A stretch of 64,000 nt of DNA from Helopsaltes ochotensis (taxonomy: Eukaryota; Chordata; Aves; Passeriformes; Locustellidae), in contig VXBM01000551.1 in assembly GCA_013400155.1 (NCBI GenBank), positions 480,534-544,533 on the forward strand. The letters are read 5' to 3'. The notes beneath the pieces are model-generated. The model did no database searches and was not told where the DNA came from. It saw only the letters and a program-made list of their open reading frames with translations. Below, in pieces: positions 38,301-50,367 of the stretch; positions within the stretch are counted from its first letter, which is position 1, and every line of letters begins with the position of its first letter. The position numbers and the translations under genes are program-made.

Positions 38301-39708
38301 TGGAAATCCAATTACAAATTCTTTCAATCAAAAATACTGTGAATGCATTTGAATATTTTTTGACCTAAAAGAATTAAAACTACAGGTATACTATGTATTT
38401 AACATGTAGCTGTTTTTTTCAACTTTCCATTTATTTCTGGGTTCACCTGAAAACACAGCTAAGTCAAATTCAAGTAACTCTGGCAGTTCTGAACATAACA
38501 TTACTTTTCCACAATAGAAAAAACTACTCACTTTTTGCATATGGTGCCCATGAATAAAACACTCGAGACACTAACTGTTCAATCCAGAAATTTAAATTTA
38601 TCTCCTGTTGTCAGGATTCCTGGCTCTGTATTGCACAAATCGAATAAGAAAAGGAATAAAAGAAGGCAGGCATGAAGGAGACTTACTCTTCTTCAAATGC
38701 CAACATGAAAAATGAAATCTGAAGTGAACATCTATTAGAGGAAGGTGTAAAAGTAACCATTTCAACAGCTGAAGTTTCAGACTCAAGTGATGGCCACATC
38801 ACTGTGTTCAGTCTTAGAGAAAAAATACAACCTTCCACCTGCCAGCTCTGCCAAAATCAAACAGGGTGGACGGACAGGCCATGCTCCTCCTCTCCTCACC
38901 TGTAATAATGCTGCTGCAAGCAGATCAGACTCTCAGCTGCATTTCTTCAGCCCTCCAAAGTGCTTTCTATTAGATTCTTGGTAACACCTCTGAGTCATTT
39001 TCTGCTATCACATAGAAAAGGAAAGAAAACTCTTGCTTTCATCATGAAGACAATAGAAGCAGCAGACTGTTCTTTCACTTTTCTATTCCTACTCAAACTG
39101 GGCATAAAATAAGGCATTTTAAGTCAGGATTCATATGACCTACTTTACATGTCATTTTTAAAGGACATGATCTGAGCCCTTAGAGGTGCACATTTCTCTC
39201 CTCCAAAAGAAGTCAGAGATGAGGAGTGCAAATGTTTGCAAGAATACCATCCCATTTGCCTCTGATGGTACTCAAGAAGGATAATTCCTACTGAATGAGT
39301 CTTATAGGTTTACAAGACACAGAAAAACCATAAAAAGCTAACACCCAAAGTTATAAAGATCATTAGCTACAGCATGGAGCAGGCAGGAGGAAGAAGGAGG
39401 TAAATAAATTCTGTTTTGCAGACATTGAGGCTTTCAGAGACTCCCCAGGAATTCTTCATCAGGCAGCCTCCTCAGAAAAATTACAGGTTGTTATTAGATG
39501 GTTTCTTCAGCCCAAGTCCCATCATGGGCCAGGCACACGAAGAAGTTGTGGGAGAAGCCATGACAGATAGAAATACATGCCTCTCTGAAAAGATTTGATT
39601 TCTGGGGAAAATGAGGGATCTTGACCGCTGGCTCCTCAGTCATCTGAAACAACATGAAGTTCAACCAGGCTACTGCCTAGAAAGACGGATCCACATTTTG
39701 CTATCTAA

Positions 39709-39710
<2 letters not shown>

Positions 39711-39767
<57 letters not shown>
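39711..39767. repeat. (TAA)19 microsatellite
   Basis: Nineteen perfect TAA units followed by ccaacaaacaaacaaa. It is long and uninterrupted, so probably polymorphic. It generates poly-isoleucine and poly-leucine frames on the two strands, which are artefacts. Confidence 0.95.
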
Positions 39768-39768
<1 letters not shown>

Positions 39769-42700
39769 CAACAAACAAACAAATCGACCTCTTTTAAGAC
39801 TAGGGCATAATCGCTTACATTTAGGATAGGTTTCCAGGCTGCAAATCCTTCATGAAACATCTGCCAGTTCTTCTTGTGGCACCATGCAGACCACAAAGCC
39901 AAGAAAAAACCCTCAGACCTCTGTGTGTTATGCCCTCAGCACCGGCCTCCTTAGATATTTCCTTTTTACTTCAGTGGAACTGTTTTTAACTGCTGCCACT
40001 GAGATTTTTATCTAAGTCAAGTCTACACTTCTTTGCCTGATCTGAAAGGAAGACAATGGAGTAGCCAGGCTGTAAGAGCTCTCCGATTCCTCCAGCTGTG
40101 GTTTACCTCAACTTCCTCAACTGCTCCACAGCTCACAGCTTGCCTAGTTTGTCATAATCCTTCCTGATAGCAGCTAATCCAAATACCTGTCTGCTACAGA
40201 TGCTATCATCTCACTGCTCACTAGCATAAATTAATTGATTAAAACAACACTGACCATTACATTAAACCTGGGGGCACCTCCCTGTTTACCATATTCCATA
40301 AGAGAAACATGCTAATTTTACAGTCAGTTTAGCTGGTTTCCAAGCTAAGCAATATAGTTTCCACAGCAGAACTAGTTCGTTTCTTTAGCAGTTCATAAGG
40401 GGATTTTCAAAATCCAGGGAAAAAAATAACTCTACCTATGAAATCTACACATCACAATCTGAAAACTCCTTTTAAAATAAAAATATAGACATATAAAAAA
40501 ACCCATGCAGTGTAATTTTATTCCTGTTTTCTCCAAAAGCAGTATCATAATTTTTTCTTTCCCCTTATCCACTACCAGCAGGTGCAAAGGAACCCTGTAA
40601 GTCAACAGAACCAATGTTTGATTAACATAAAATGAGCTATTATGTTGCACAACTCTATAAGATTTTTCTCTCAATGTCTCCTTCCTTATGGATATAAAAG
40701 CCAGCTACATGGCTGACAAAAAAATGGTGTTTGGATGGACCACTTATCTCCTGAGCTTTTTTACCTACTACAATGTTTTCTTGAAAATTGCCACACCTGG
40801 CAGTGGGGCTTGGTCTGTTCTTTAAAGGAGGATGAAAGATATGGTTGTAACACAGTGTCATAGTCCCCTTATGGAACAGAGAGCATCAATACATTCTGCA
40901 ATTTTTCCAGTACAAGTCACCATATCTCAGAAAATAAAAGTGGAAAATGAGAATTGACAAACACAATTAGACATTCAGAAACAATCTCATGTTCTTCTTG
41001 AACAGGCTCTTTAAGACCTTCAAAAAAAAATCCAAGCTCTGCTGAGGGCAGTGATGTCAGTGAGTGGCAAAAACTTAATTCCAGCACCTTTTGTGAATTG
41101 TGTTTTTAAAGTATTTCATAAACACAACGTTCCTTTTATGCTGTGTGGCTGTAATGCCATTCAGACATTAGCTGCATTTGGGAGATATTAGAATTAAACA
41201 TTTCTACTGTTTTTCAGTGTCTGAGCAGCAGAACCAGTAAAGCATCATTGACTCCACTAGAGAGAGCTCTTGTGCTAACATAATTATATTAATAAACATA
41301 ATTACTTATCTGAAATCAGTGGAATTCTCCATGGAGGAAGACGTGTTGCCACATACACACAAGAAGAGTGTGGCCAGTGTTCCTCTAACTTGACAAATAC
41401 ATGCTGCAATATGTTCCTTTTGTGTTCACTTTTGGGAAGCGTTCCTGTGTAGATGGTTTTTCATTTGCATGAAAACCTTTTTGCATTACTCTGGCTACTC
41501 TGGCTCTGGAAAAAAAAAAACCCAAAACACAAACTCTATCCCAGTACCAAATTATGTCCTTCTAATAGGAGTTTGCAGCTTTCTTGACTTGGAGGCTAGT
41601 GCTCAGGGAAAATTCGGGTATTTCCGAGTTGTTAGAGTGACTGTAATCCTATTGAAATTCCATTGAGAATAAGCATAGAATGGGGCATAGTTGGGTACAA
41701 TATGCTGAGGTGGGTGCTACAAAGCCCTCAGTACACATGTGGCATACAGGACTGAGATTCCCCCATTGGACCATTTCAAGGAAAAACACACAAAATGCTA
41801 TCACTGAAGGAGCAGGAAGAGATTAGGAAAGTTTTGACCTAATCCCAGTGGGGTTTAGATTTTAGCTATAATCACTCATCTGTCCTAATCCTACAAAGTG
41901 GCTTAATACAGAAGGATGGAAGAACTACTGGAGCATGCACAAAAGGTACAGAGAACACTATTGATTGAAGGAACTAAGCTTCCTTTTCTAGTCTGTTTCC
42001 CACTGCAATTGCTGTATCTAGTTTTATGCTTTCAAATCTTAATTTCTTTGTTGAAAATGGGCAGAGTTGTTTTGCTATTTTTCAATGGATCTTTTTGGAA
42101 CAATAAAAACTGAAATGTATTCTTACTTACCTGAAATATCTTGACTTCAGTAATAATTGGTAGAGTACCAAATCTAAGACTGAACATGCATGGTCTAAAA
42201 AGCAAAAGATTTTGAATAGGTTCTTACTATACAGTACACCAAAAGTCCATCTGAGTCTCTCCAATAAATCTGTAACTTTTTGATCAATAAGAGGGCCCTG
42301 TTCTATCAAAGGAAGCGTTAAATTACCAGTGCGCTTTATTCCTCCCAACCCCCGCCTTCATCAGCGCTTCCCCAGTTCTCACTTGCCGAATATCTTGGAG
42401 TTGAAAAGCTGCTTAACCCCTGGCATCCCACTCGTTCTGTTATTTGTTCAAATCCTACTTACAGCGATGAAGACTTTGGGGAGTCATCATATCACAAGCC
42501 TGTCCTCCAGCTTAAGCACACAAGTGCTTTGGGTATCTTATTTCCAATCGAATCTACTGTGCTCCCCTAATAGGTACAATCACTGTAAAACAAGCTCTCT
42601 TACTATTTTTTTTTAATGGAGTCATTAGAGATTTGTTTCGTGCATTGGCACAAAATAAAAATTTATTTGGCTGATTGCTTCTGCTCATCTCTCCTCTTTT

Positions 42701-44052
42701 AGGAAGCCTTAGCATCACAAATATATCAGTGCAGTACCATATGCGTCGTGTGTATATATATATATATATGTATCAATCCAGTATTTTTAAATTCATTATT
42801 TGCAATCTAGTATGCAAAAACAGAGGTTTTTTCCTGACTCCACATATGAATGTAAGAGAATGTGACATTAAATTACCTAAATAAAATTATTCAATAATTC
42901 AATAATTACTAGGACTCTTAGATTGCTCTGTAAGGAATTTTCCATAAGTATCCACTGATATTCAACATTTATTTATATTCCTGAAATATATATCACAGTG
43001 ACACTCATTCAGATTAATCTGACAAGTTCTACTAACTTAGAGATCAGAAAATAAAAACCAAAGTCCATTTCTTTAGCCATTTCTTTATGTTTCTAGTGTG
43101 CACTAAGCTGCATAATCTTGTTGTCATGTGAAATTAGCAGCAAAGATCTCTGTGCAAAACAAACACTGACGTGCACTGTACATGTGCTGAAGTAAGACAG
43201 CTACCTAATTACAAAAAAAATCAGGTCATATATCCCCGGCTACTATACATAAGATGCTCAGCCAATTCCTCCTTCACAAGGTTGCTTTGTTGACAGCAGT
43301 TACACAGCCAGAATTTGTTACTTTCTTATTTAACGTAAGAGTTTTTCTCTTTAATACCCTTAAGTGTTAAACAAGTTGCATAAGATAGTAATATTAAATG
43401 CAACCTAAAGTAGAGCTTCAGACAGAGGGTTACCCACCTGAGAGCCAAACATGAGAAAATGCCAGCATATTATTCAACAACTAGGTTAGTCCTTCATTTT
43501 CCAGTCTTAACAAACCGTTCCGTGAAATTGCGTGATAAAGGATTTCAACCTACATAATGATTCAGTACTTGGAAATACACTGACAAGGAGGGAAAACCAA
43601 TAACAAAATACATTCAAAGGCAACTACCATTTTCTTTATACATCCCAAACAAGAGTTTCCCTTGTCTCCTGAGTGTTTGTTTCCTCAGTGTTACCTCAAA
43701 TTTCTATGCAAGATCCAAATACTGGTACAAAGTAAGCAGTCAGTGCGCTTCCTAAGCTCAGGTGGAGCAGCTAACATTGTTCCAAAACCACTGAAGAAAA
43801 ATACTGATACCACATTTGATAAAAGTGTCAGTACTCGACCTCTTCCAGTGCTTTGTAACACTGTCATCCTTTATTGAAGATAAAAGCAGGAGCAAAGCAC
43901 AATACAGAATATTAACATGTCAATTCTTTCAGCTTCAGACAATAAAACATTTTGTTTCAAGGCTTGAGCTTTTTGGTTTGTTTTTACATTGTGAATTATA
44001 GTTTATCTTGGTTCTGTCATCTTTTTGAAGTGTGGTTTTATGATCAGCCACT
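39768..44052. other. AT-rich non-coding DNA, no gene seen
   Basis: No supportable gene. Holds a (TA)n run at about 42753-42769 and an A run at about 41510-41520. The sequence around 43080-43190 is high-complexity and might be a conserved element, which is a guess. All frames are under 100 codons. Confidence 0.65.
42753..42769. repeat. (TA)n short microsatellite
   Basis: Eight TA units between gtgtg and gtatc. Confidence 0.85.
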
Positions 44053-44078
44053 AAAGCTGAGCTGTTAAGCTCAGCTTT
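44053..44078. repeat. Perfect 10-bp stem hairpin followed by T run
   Basis: AAAGCTGAGC (44053-44062) and GCTCAGCTTT (44069-44078) are exact reverse complements around a 6-base spacer, and the right arm runs into a T stretch ending at 44080. The shape resembles an intrinsic terminator, but bacterial-type termination does not apply in a vertebrate. It may be chance or a small structured element. Confidence 0.6.
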
Positions 44079-47000
44079 TTCCAAGAATGGGTTGTTATGG
44101 AATGGCTGTTCACGAGTTAGGCAAATAGATTTAGTCCTCAGAGAAAATAGTTAATTGACTTCATTGCATGTCAAGTAGATGATAAAATATATCAAATCAT
44201 ATTTTGCTAAAATTTACTTGAAAATAAACAATTTTACTGTTGTTTTTCCTTCCCATCTGTCCTGAAAATTTTAGCAAAACTTTATTTTCCCATGGAAGCT
44301 AGCGACAGTGAAAAGTCATTTGACCTAAACATTGCATGTGCTAAATTCTGAGACACATCCTTATATTTTGGTTCTTAAAATACCAGGATATTTTAAAAGT
44401 AAAAATCATGTGCTATTTATAATGTGAACTAGATACAAAAAGAAGAAAGCTATTGGAAAGATTTGCTGAAGCATTTCTGTATTTAAATGTTCATCAAACT
44501 GTTAAAAATAAATCTTCATTTCTTTTGAGTGTGAGTACTCTGAGCATGCCATGTCATCTCTAATGGAAAAGTCAGGTCATTTACTCAGGTATGATGCACT
44601 TACTACTGAAAAAAACATGATGATTTGTCTCTTTTTATTACATATTATTCAGATAATGCTAAATAATTAAGGTATTTAGAATTATGGAACTTGTGACATT
44701 ACCAAAATAAACAGAGATGGTAATAGGAAAGGATTTGGAATACTTTTGCTTAGTGTTTTTACTACCCCAAAAGATTTCGCAGAAGTTCGAAATATGCAAA
44801 TAATTTTCCAAATTGTAAAAATCTCATTCAGTTAAACACTAAAATGTTACCATGTTATTCTAAGATCATTGTAAGAGAAAAGACAATGCATTTTAATTGC
44901 ACATCAGAATTAATTTCTGCATCCTTTATTACCTGAGGTTATTTTATAATCTGTGGAAGACTTCATGATTTAACTACAGAAATTACCTTGTCATAGAAAG
45001 ATTAAATGAAAAACGCAGCTAAAGTAGGACTCAGCTCTGGACTTTGAAGCATCACTTTAGGTGTTTACAGTAGGTGTCTGCACATTAGCTGGGTGTGGGG
45101 GAGGCTCAGCTTCCACTAAATTGAAGGAAACCTTGCCAGAGCAGTTGATAGCACACCTCTGTGTGAGCTGACCCACAGCAGGTTCCAGCTACTGAAACCT
45201 GCCCAGTCCAGAGGGACACAAGTCTCTCTACAACCTGTGCTAGATCTGTCAGATCTTTTGGATGGCACCTTAAATGACGGTGGATGCTCACATACAGTCA
45301 AATGAACAAGACCCAGAGCCCTATTGATTCTGACAAGGCTTAGACTCTCACTCACATGTGAGCATCTCCACTATCAATACTTCTGCTGGTTGTCTGAATC
45401 TGGAGCTGAATCCCACCCACAGTCTCACCCAGCACACGTACCACAGCTTTGCTTAGAAGGAATCCTCTCCTAACTTGAATTTTTAATTACTAGACTGCTT
45501 TACAAACTAAACTCTTCATATATCTGGGGTTTTTTCTCTTCTCAGTTCTTTTCATTATATTACTTATAATTGTATCTTCTTAAACCACATGGATTTCCTG
45601 AAGTTGAAAAACCTTCAGCCACTATATTCTATTAGTATACTGCTCTCTGTTTCCTATGACTTTCCTCTGCAGTCACCTCTTGACAAAGCTGTGTATGCCT
45701 CACTTTTAAACTCTGTCCCCACAAACCAATTTTGCCTCACATTGTTTCCATCTGGATTATTTTTGCTGTTCCCTAAGTTTTTCTCCCAGGGTCTTTTTAG
45801 TAATATGAAATTCAGAACTGAAAGTGTATCAGCTGCCACCAACAAAGCTGTGTAAAGTATTGTTTGCACCTGGGAACTCTTCCAGGGCAGAAAACAAACT
45901 GCAGGCATTAGAACTGACAAAAGTTACTGATTGCAACTGATGTGCCAACTGTATTACAACCATCTGAATCTCTGTCTCTCTAAATGGGTGAGGTGTATAA
46001 GAAAGTAATTTTCATTCCTAAAAAAACAAGAATGGATTACCTGAAAAGTGCTTCTATCTACTTTCCACAGAAAATCCATTAATTAGTCTTTAATCTGTTC
46101 AGATATTATTTTCCCAGTTTTACTCAGTTTTGTTTACTGTCATAAACTGAAACTATCTGTCTTGGCAAAAAGAGAGTTTTCAATCACTGTCCCACAATCT
46201 ACTAAAATGTCCAAAGTAGAATTTTAATTCGTAAATAATTTAGAAACTGAACCAAAAATACAGAAATTAATATGACACTACCACTATTTCAACACAGGGA
46301 CGTGCAAACAGACACTTTGTGGATTTTTAGAAATTGACTAATCTCTGATGCTTTCCATAGGAATTCATAAGCTTCAAGTTTTTGAAAACCACTGCAAGTA
46401 TGAATAGTCCTATGAGGTAAATTACATCACCACCTTCTGCATCAAAAGGCTGCTACTTCAAAAATAGAGATTCTCTGCTATTAGAATATGTAAAAGAAGA
46501 TACGTTGACCAGATTCCTTTGTTCCTAAGCTATATTTTCTTAAGAGGTAGCCATCTTACCTCTGAAATAACTATTACTGCTATTACTGCTATTACTATTA
46601 GAGCTAAACCTGACATTTCTAAATCAGAGTACTGCAGGGAAATCCATCTGAAGCCACATCTTTAAATTTATTCTCAGAATGAAAAGGCACTTATTGGAGC
46701 TTTATTATTAAATGCTCTCCCTGTTCTTGTCAATGGATTACAAGATCTACTTCTAGGTGAAATTTAAGACACTGTTTTTCACCTGTGTGCTGAATTTTCT
46801 TTCCTATCTGAAACACTTTTTTTGAGACACTGTTTTTCCAAGGCACATTCCTGCATTTGAGACCTGCAAATACATTTCATTTCAAACAGAAGAGGTACAA
46901 TCAGCATTTTCTCTTTAAAGACATCTTCATTTTAGCAATAGTATTCCCCTTTGGCACGGAATAACCAGGGAGTGCACGTACCTTCTATTTAAAGCAAGCC

Positions 47001-50000
47001 TGGAGTAAGGAATTATCTCTAGATTTTATTTAGCAATAATTTCTAATTTCAAAAATACCAGCTAATGGTTATTTTTACAGGCAATAAGCCAGGAAACAGG
47101 TTAACACCTTGGCTTTTCATTAACATTTTCCATGTACTGTGTTCCTCACATAAACAATAGAGCTGATATTGGAAGTCTTTTAAAAATGCAGGGAAATTAT
47201 TAATTAATGTGTCTATTAATTATTTGGGAAAAGGTGAAGTCCAAGGTGGCATGTTCACAGATGTCAAAATAATTTAGGTTACTGAAAACCAGGAAGAGCT
47301 GTGTGGAATTCCAGAGGCACTTTAAAAGATAGACAACTGTGCTGCCTGACTGCAGTTAAAACTCTGTGTTAACAAAGGCATGTTAATGTACAGTGGGAGG
47401 TAAAACATTCAATATGATTTGAGCTGATGATACACCTTCATGAGCTCTAAGTGAATCGTAATCATTTGGGAGTGGGGCACAGGAGACATTGAGTCATTGT
47501 TGGCATCTCCTTTAATATAATTATTAGCTATTGGGAGGACTAAATTTTAAAATGTACTCAAAAATTGGGTTAAAATAATTCCTGAAAAGTTATACAATGC
47601 CATCAATTAGATTAGTTGGGCTTGCATTTACTACTCATAAACCATTTCATTCCCTTTCTCGTCTCTGTAATTTATTCACCTTTTTAACGTCTGTTTTAAA
47701 ATTTCATTGGAAGATCTTCCAAGCAAGAGCTTCTCCGTGTTTGCACAGCTCGCAGCCCAAAGGAACCTTATGCAGCCTGGAATCTTTGGACACCAACACA
47801 CCACAAATTACTGCATACTACTGAGAATCAGTTGTTTGCTTTATTTTTGAATGTCATGATTAAGTCTAAATTCCTCATTTAAAACAAATATTAAATTGGA
47901 ACTGGAAGGTGTTCAGAGAATGTAAATGCTACTATAATATTAGATTTTCATGAAATGAGGGTTACTAAGCATCATGATTCTTTCCTTTGGAGGGGAAACA
48001 TGTAAGAGACCAGTAAAATAATACATGCAAAGCAAGAGCAGCTTGTGAGCTCTTATTCATCTCCTCATTGCAGCCAAAAAAAATACCCAATAAAACCAAT
48101 AAAACTGAAGGAACATTAATGACCTAGAAAAGGAATTTCATCCTTTCCTGGTGTAAAGGGAAGCAGAAGAATTTACTGTGATAGATACAGTTGAGCCAAA
48201 CAGATCAAAACTGAACTGGATGGAAGAGGGGCATTCAATTGCCTGAAGATGGCACAAAGAGACATTTAACATGATCTAACAGTATCCTGAGAGTGGCAAA
48301 TATGACAGAAAACCTACAGGAGACATGTACTGTGCTGAACACAGATGAAGACCAGCGGGGACACTAAGGACATCTCCACAGAGTAAAAATTCCTTAAGGA
48401 TAGAAAACATCATTATCCAGTGTATTAACCAACAGGTGTCTGACTAAAATTAGAATAGACAATTACCTTCAAAGAAGGTTATTCTTTCAGCTTTCATTGA
48501 TAGATAGGGGGCAGTGCCATAAACAATTTGTTCATGCAGTAAGTAGCACAGTACTCTTATATATGATTTCTTGGGTTTTCCCCAGGACCCTGATATAGGT
48601 TGCCCCCCCTAAATTCATCTGGATTTTACTTCTTATCACACCTCATCATATAATTCTGCCCAATTTATTATCAGAAAAGTGAAAAGTTATTTTTCCAAAA
48701 GGGAACTGAACTTAATGTTGTTTTCAAGGATCTGAGTGCAGAACTTTTTCAAAACCTACTCTGTCTCATAACAATTTTTATTTTTCAAGCACAATTTTGG
48801 ATTTGGTTTGGCATTCTTCATTACACATAGAGACATCTCTTTCTTGAAAAATGGTATCTCCAATTCTTAGTCCCCAGCCTTCTTGTGAGTTAAATATTAG
48901 GAGTAAGAGATTTTTGCTTACAAACTCTACATAGTCAGAAGCCTTATCAGAATTTATTATGGTTATCAAGTCACTCATGACAGCAGGACACAGTGAAAGA
49001 ACATGACTGTAAATACAGTCTCCTCAATGAGTGCATAAGCAGCCAGGAAAATAGGAGGTAATTTTATGCCTGAGAATTTTTCCCGCTCAGTTTGCCACTC
49101 AGTCATATTGGTAATGAGCAGTATCTTCGACATTCAACCTATACTTCTGCACTTAAATTCTATTTCATTTTTACACACAAAGCCTACCTTTAACCCAACT
49201 GTGCCAGTGGCTTCAAAGGAGATGGAAAATCCTTTCTGAAACAGATTTAGGGAAGATCACTGGACACTACTGCAACAGAAGGAGAAGTGGCATTTTCTGT
49301 CTTTTGGGAAGTGTGGCAGCTTTGGATTTAACATGATTTAACATGACCTCAATCTAGCCTGTGTTGTCTTAATGGGAAATATATTACCATCCTTATTTGT
49401 CCTGATACAGTAATCTCCATTCTTTTGTTACTAGATCCTGAGTGTACTTTTCCAGTGAATGCCAGCAGGCAAGAATCACAGCATGAAATCAGCATGTGGC
49501 ACGTTCAAAACAAGCAAAAGATAATACTTCAATCAGTGAGCACACAAGTGTTGGAAATCCGGGCCACAGGATTGCTGAAATGCAGTGCAAGTCAAAAAGG
49601 AATCAGGAATTAATGCAAAGGGAAAAAAAAAAATCAGAGCCCACTAAACACAGAGGTGTTACCCTTATCAAAGATCCTGATCTGAGGATGGTTGTAGCCT
49701 GAGAGAATATCACTATATTTCTTCCCTGGTGCTATATTTTAGCACAGGCATCCTTTGTGAACCTCTTTGAAACAAACCTTTGATCTCAACTTATGGCCTT
49801 TATATTTATTTATAAAACACTTAATTTTCAAAGCTGCTCAGGATTTTACAAGTGAGCACAAGTTTCAGAGGAAAAAATTAATGCTTATTTTCCAAATAAA
49901 TGTATTTCATTAAACTATTTTACCAGATGTGATCACTATTCTGTTTGTTTCCTTTTTGTGATCAACATTTGCTCTTTTTTCTTTCTCTAGCTTCTTCTAC

Positions 50001-50317
50001 TTTCATTCGTAATTGATCTTTTCCTGAAAGTACTTATTACTCACATAGTAAATCTTTCATTGTTTGCACAAGCCCATGTGCAGGCAGGCCTTGAACTCTG
50101 AAGTCCTGTAGGCATCTCCATTTGCATAGCAAATGATTGATGATGACAAAATGTGACGTCATATTGGGTCTTTTCCAACTGCGTTCGTGCAAAAGCTTTG
50201 AGGAAAAAATGTTCCAATTGAAAAGTAACAAGAAAAGGAGTCCTTAAATAGCCATCATTAAATGGTGCTTCAGCACTGTTCTTACTGTTTGATAACAGAA
50301 TCCCAGAATTTAAGGAG
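44079..50317. other. AT-rich non-coding DNA, no gene seen
   Basis: No supportable gene. A 9-bp tandem unit (CTATTACTG, about three copies) lies at 46571-46597. The part at about 47340-47830 is high-complexity sequence with little repeat character and is a candidate conserved non-coding stretch by feel only. Frames are at most about 88 codons. Confidence 0.65.
46571..46597. repeat. 9-bp tandem repeat, about 3 units
   Basis: CTATTACTG is repeated nearly three times with no mismatch until the end. It is a minor local tandem. Confidence 0.75.
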
Positions 50318-50367
50318 AGCTCTGTGTAATTTAATGGCAAGCTCTGTGTAAGATTACTTACACAGAG
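50318..50367. repeat. Direct repeat plus perfect 11-bp stem hairpin
   Basis: AGCTCTGTGTAA occurs at 50318-50329 and again at 50340-50351. The second copy is the left arm of a perfect inverted repeat: CTCTGTGTAAG (50342-50352), loop ATTA, CTTACACAGAG (50357-50367). The combination of a direct and an inverted copy suggests a local template-switch event. Confidence 0.7.

Larger units (their letters stand above)
31651..39707. other. Long AT-rich non-coding interval, no gene seen
   Basis: No supportable gene over 8 kb. Contains a 23-base A run (32097-32119), a 20-bp tandem duplication (32325-32364), an A-rich tract (about 33110-33134) and AATAAG units (about 33246-33268). The part at about 38020-38360 is high-complexity AT-rich DNA with homeodomain-like words such as ccaattac. 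This kind of sequence often proves conserved, but I cannot test that. Frames are all under about 110 codons and featureless. Confidence 0.65.

Noticed and set aside
39611..39902. Frames with poly-isoleucine (plus) and poly-leucine (minus)
   Set aside because: Translation of the (TAA)19 microsatellite.
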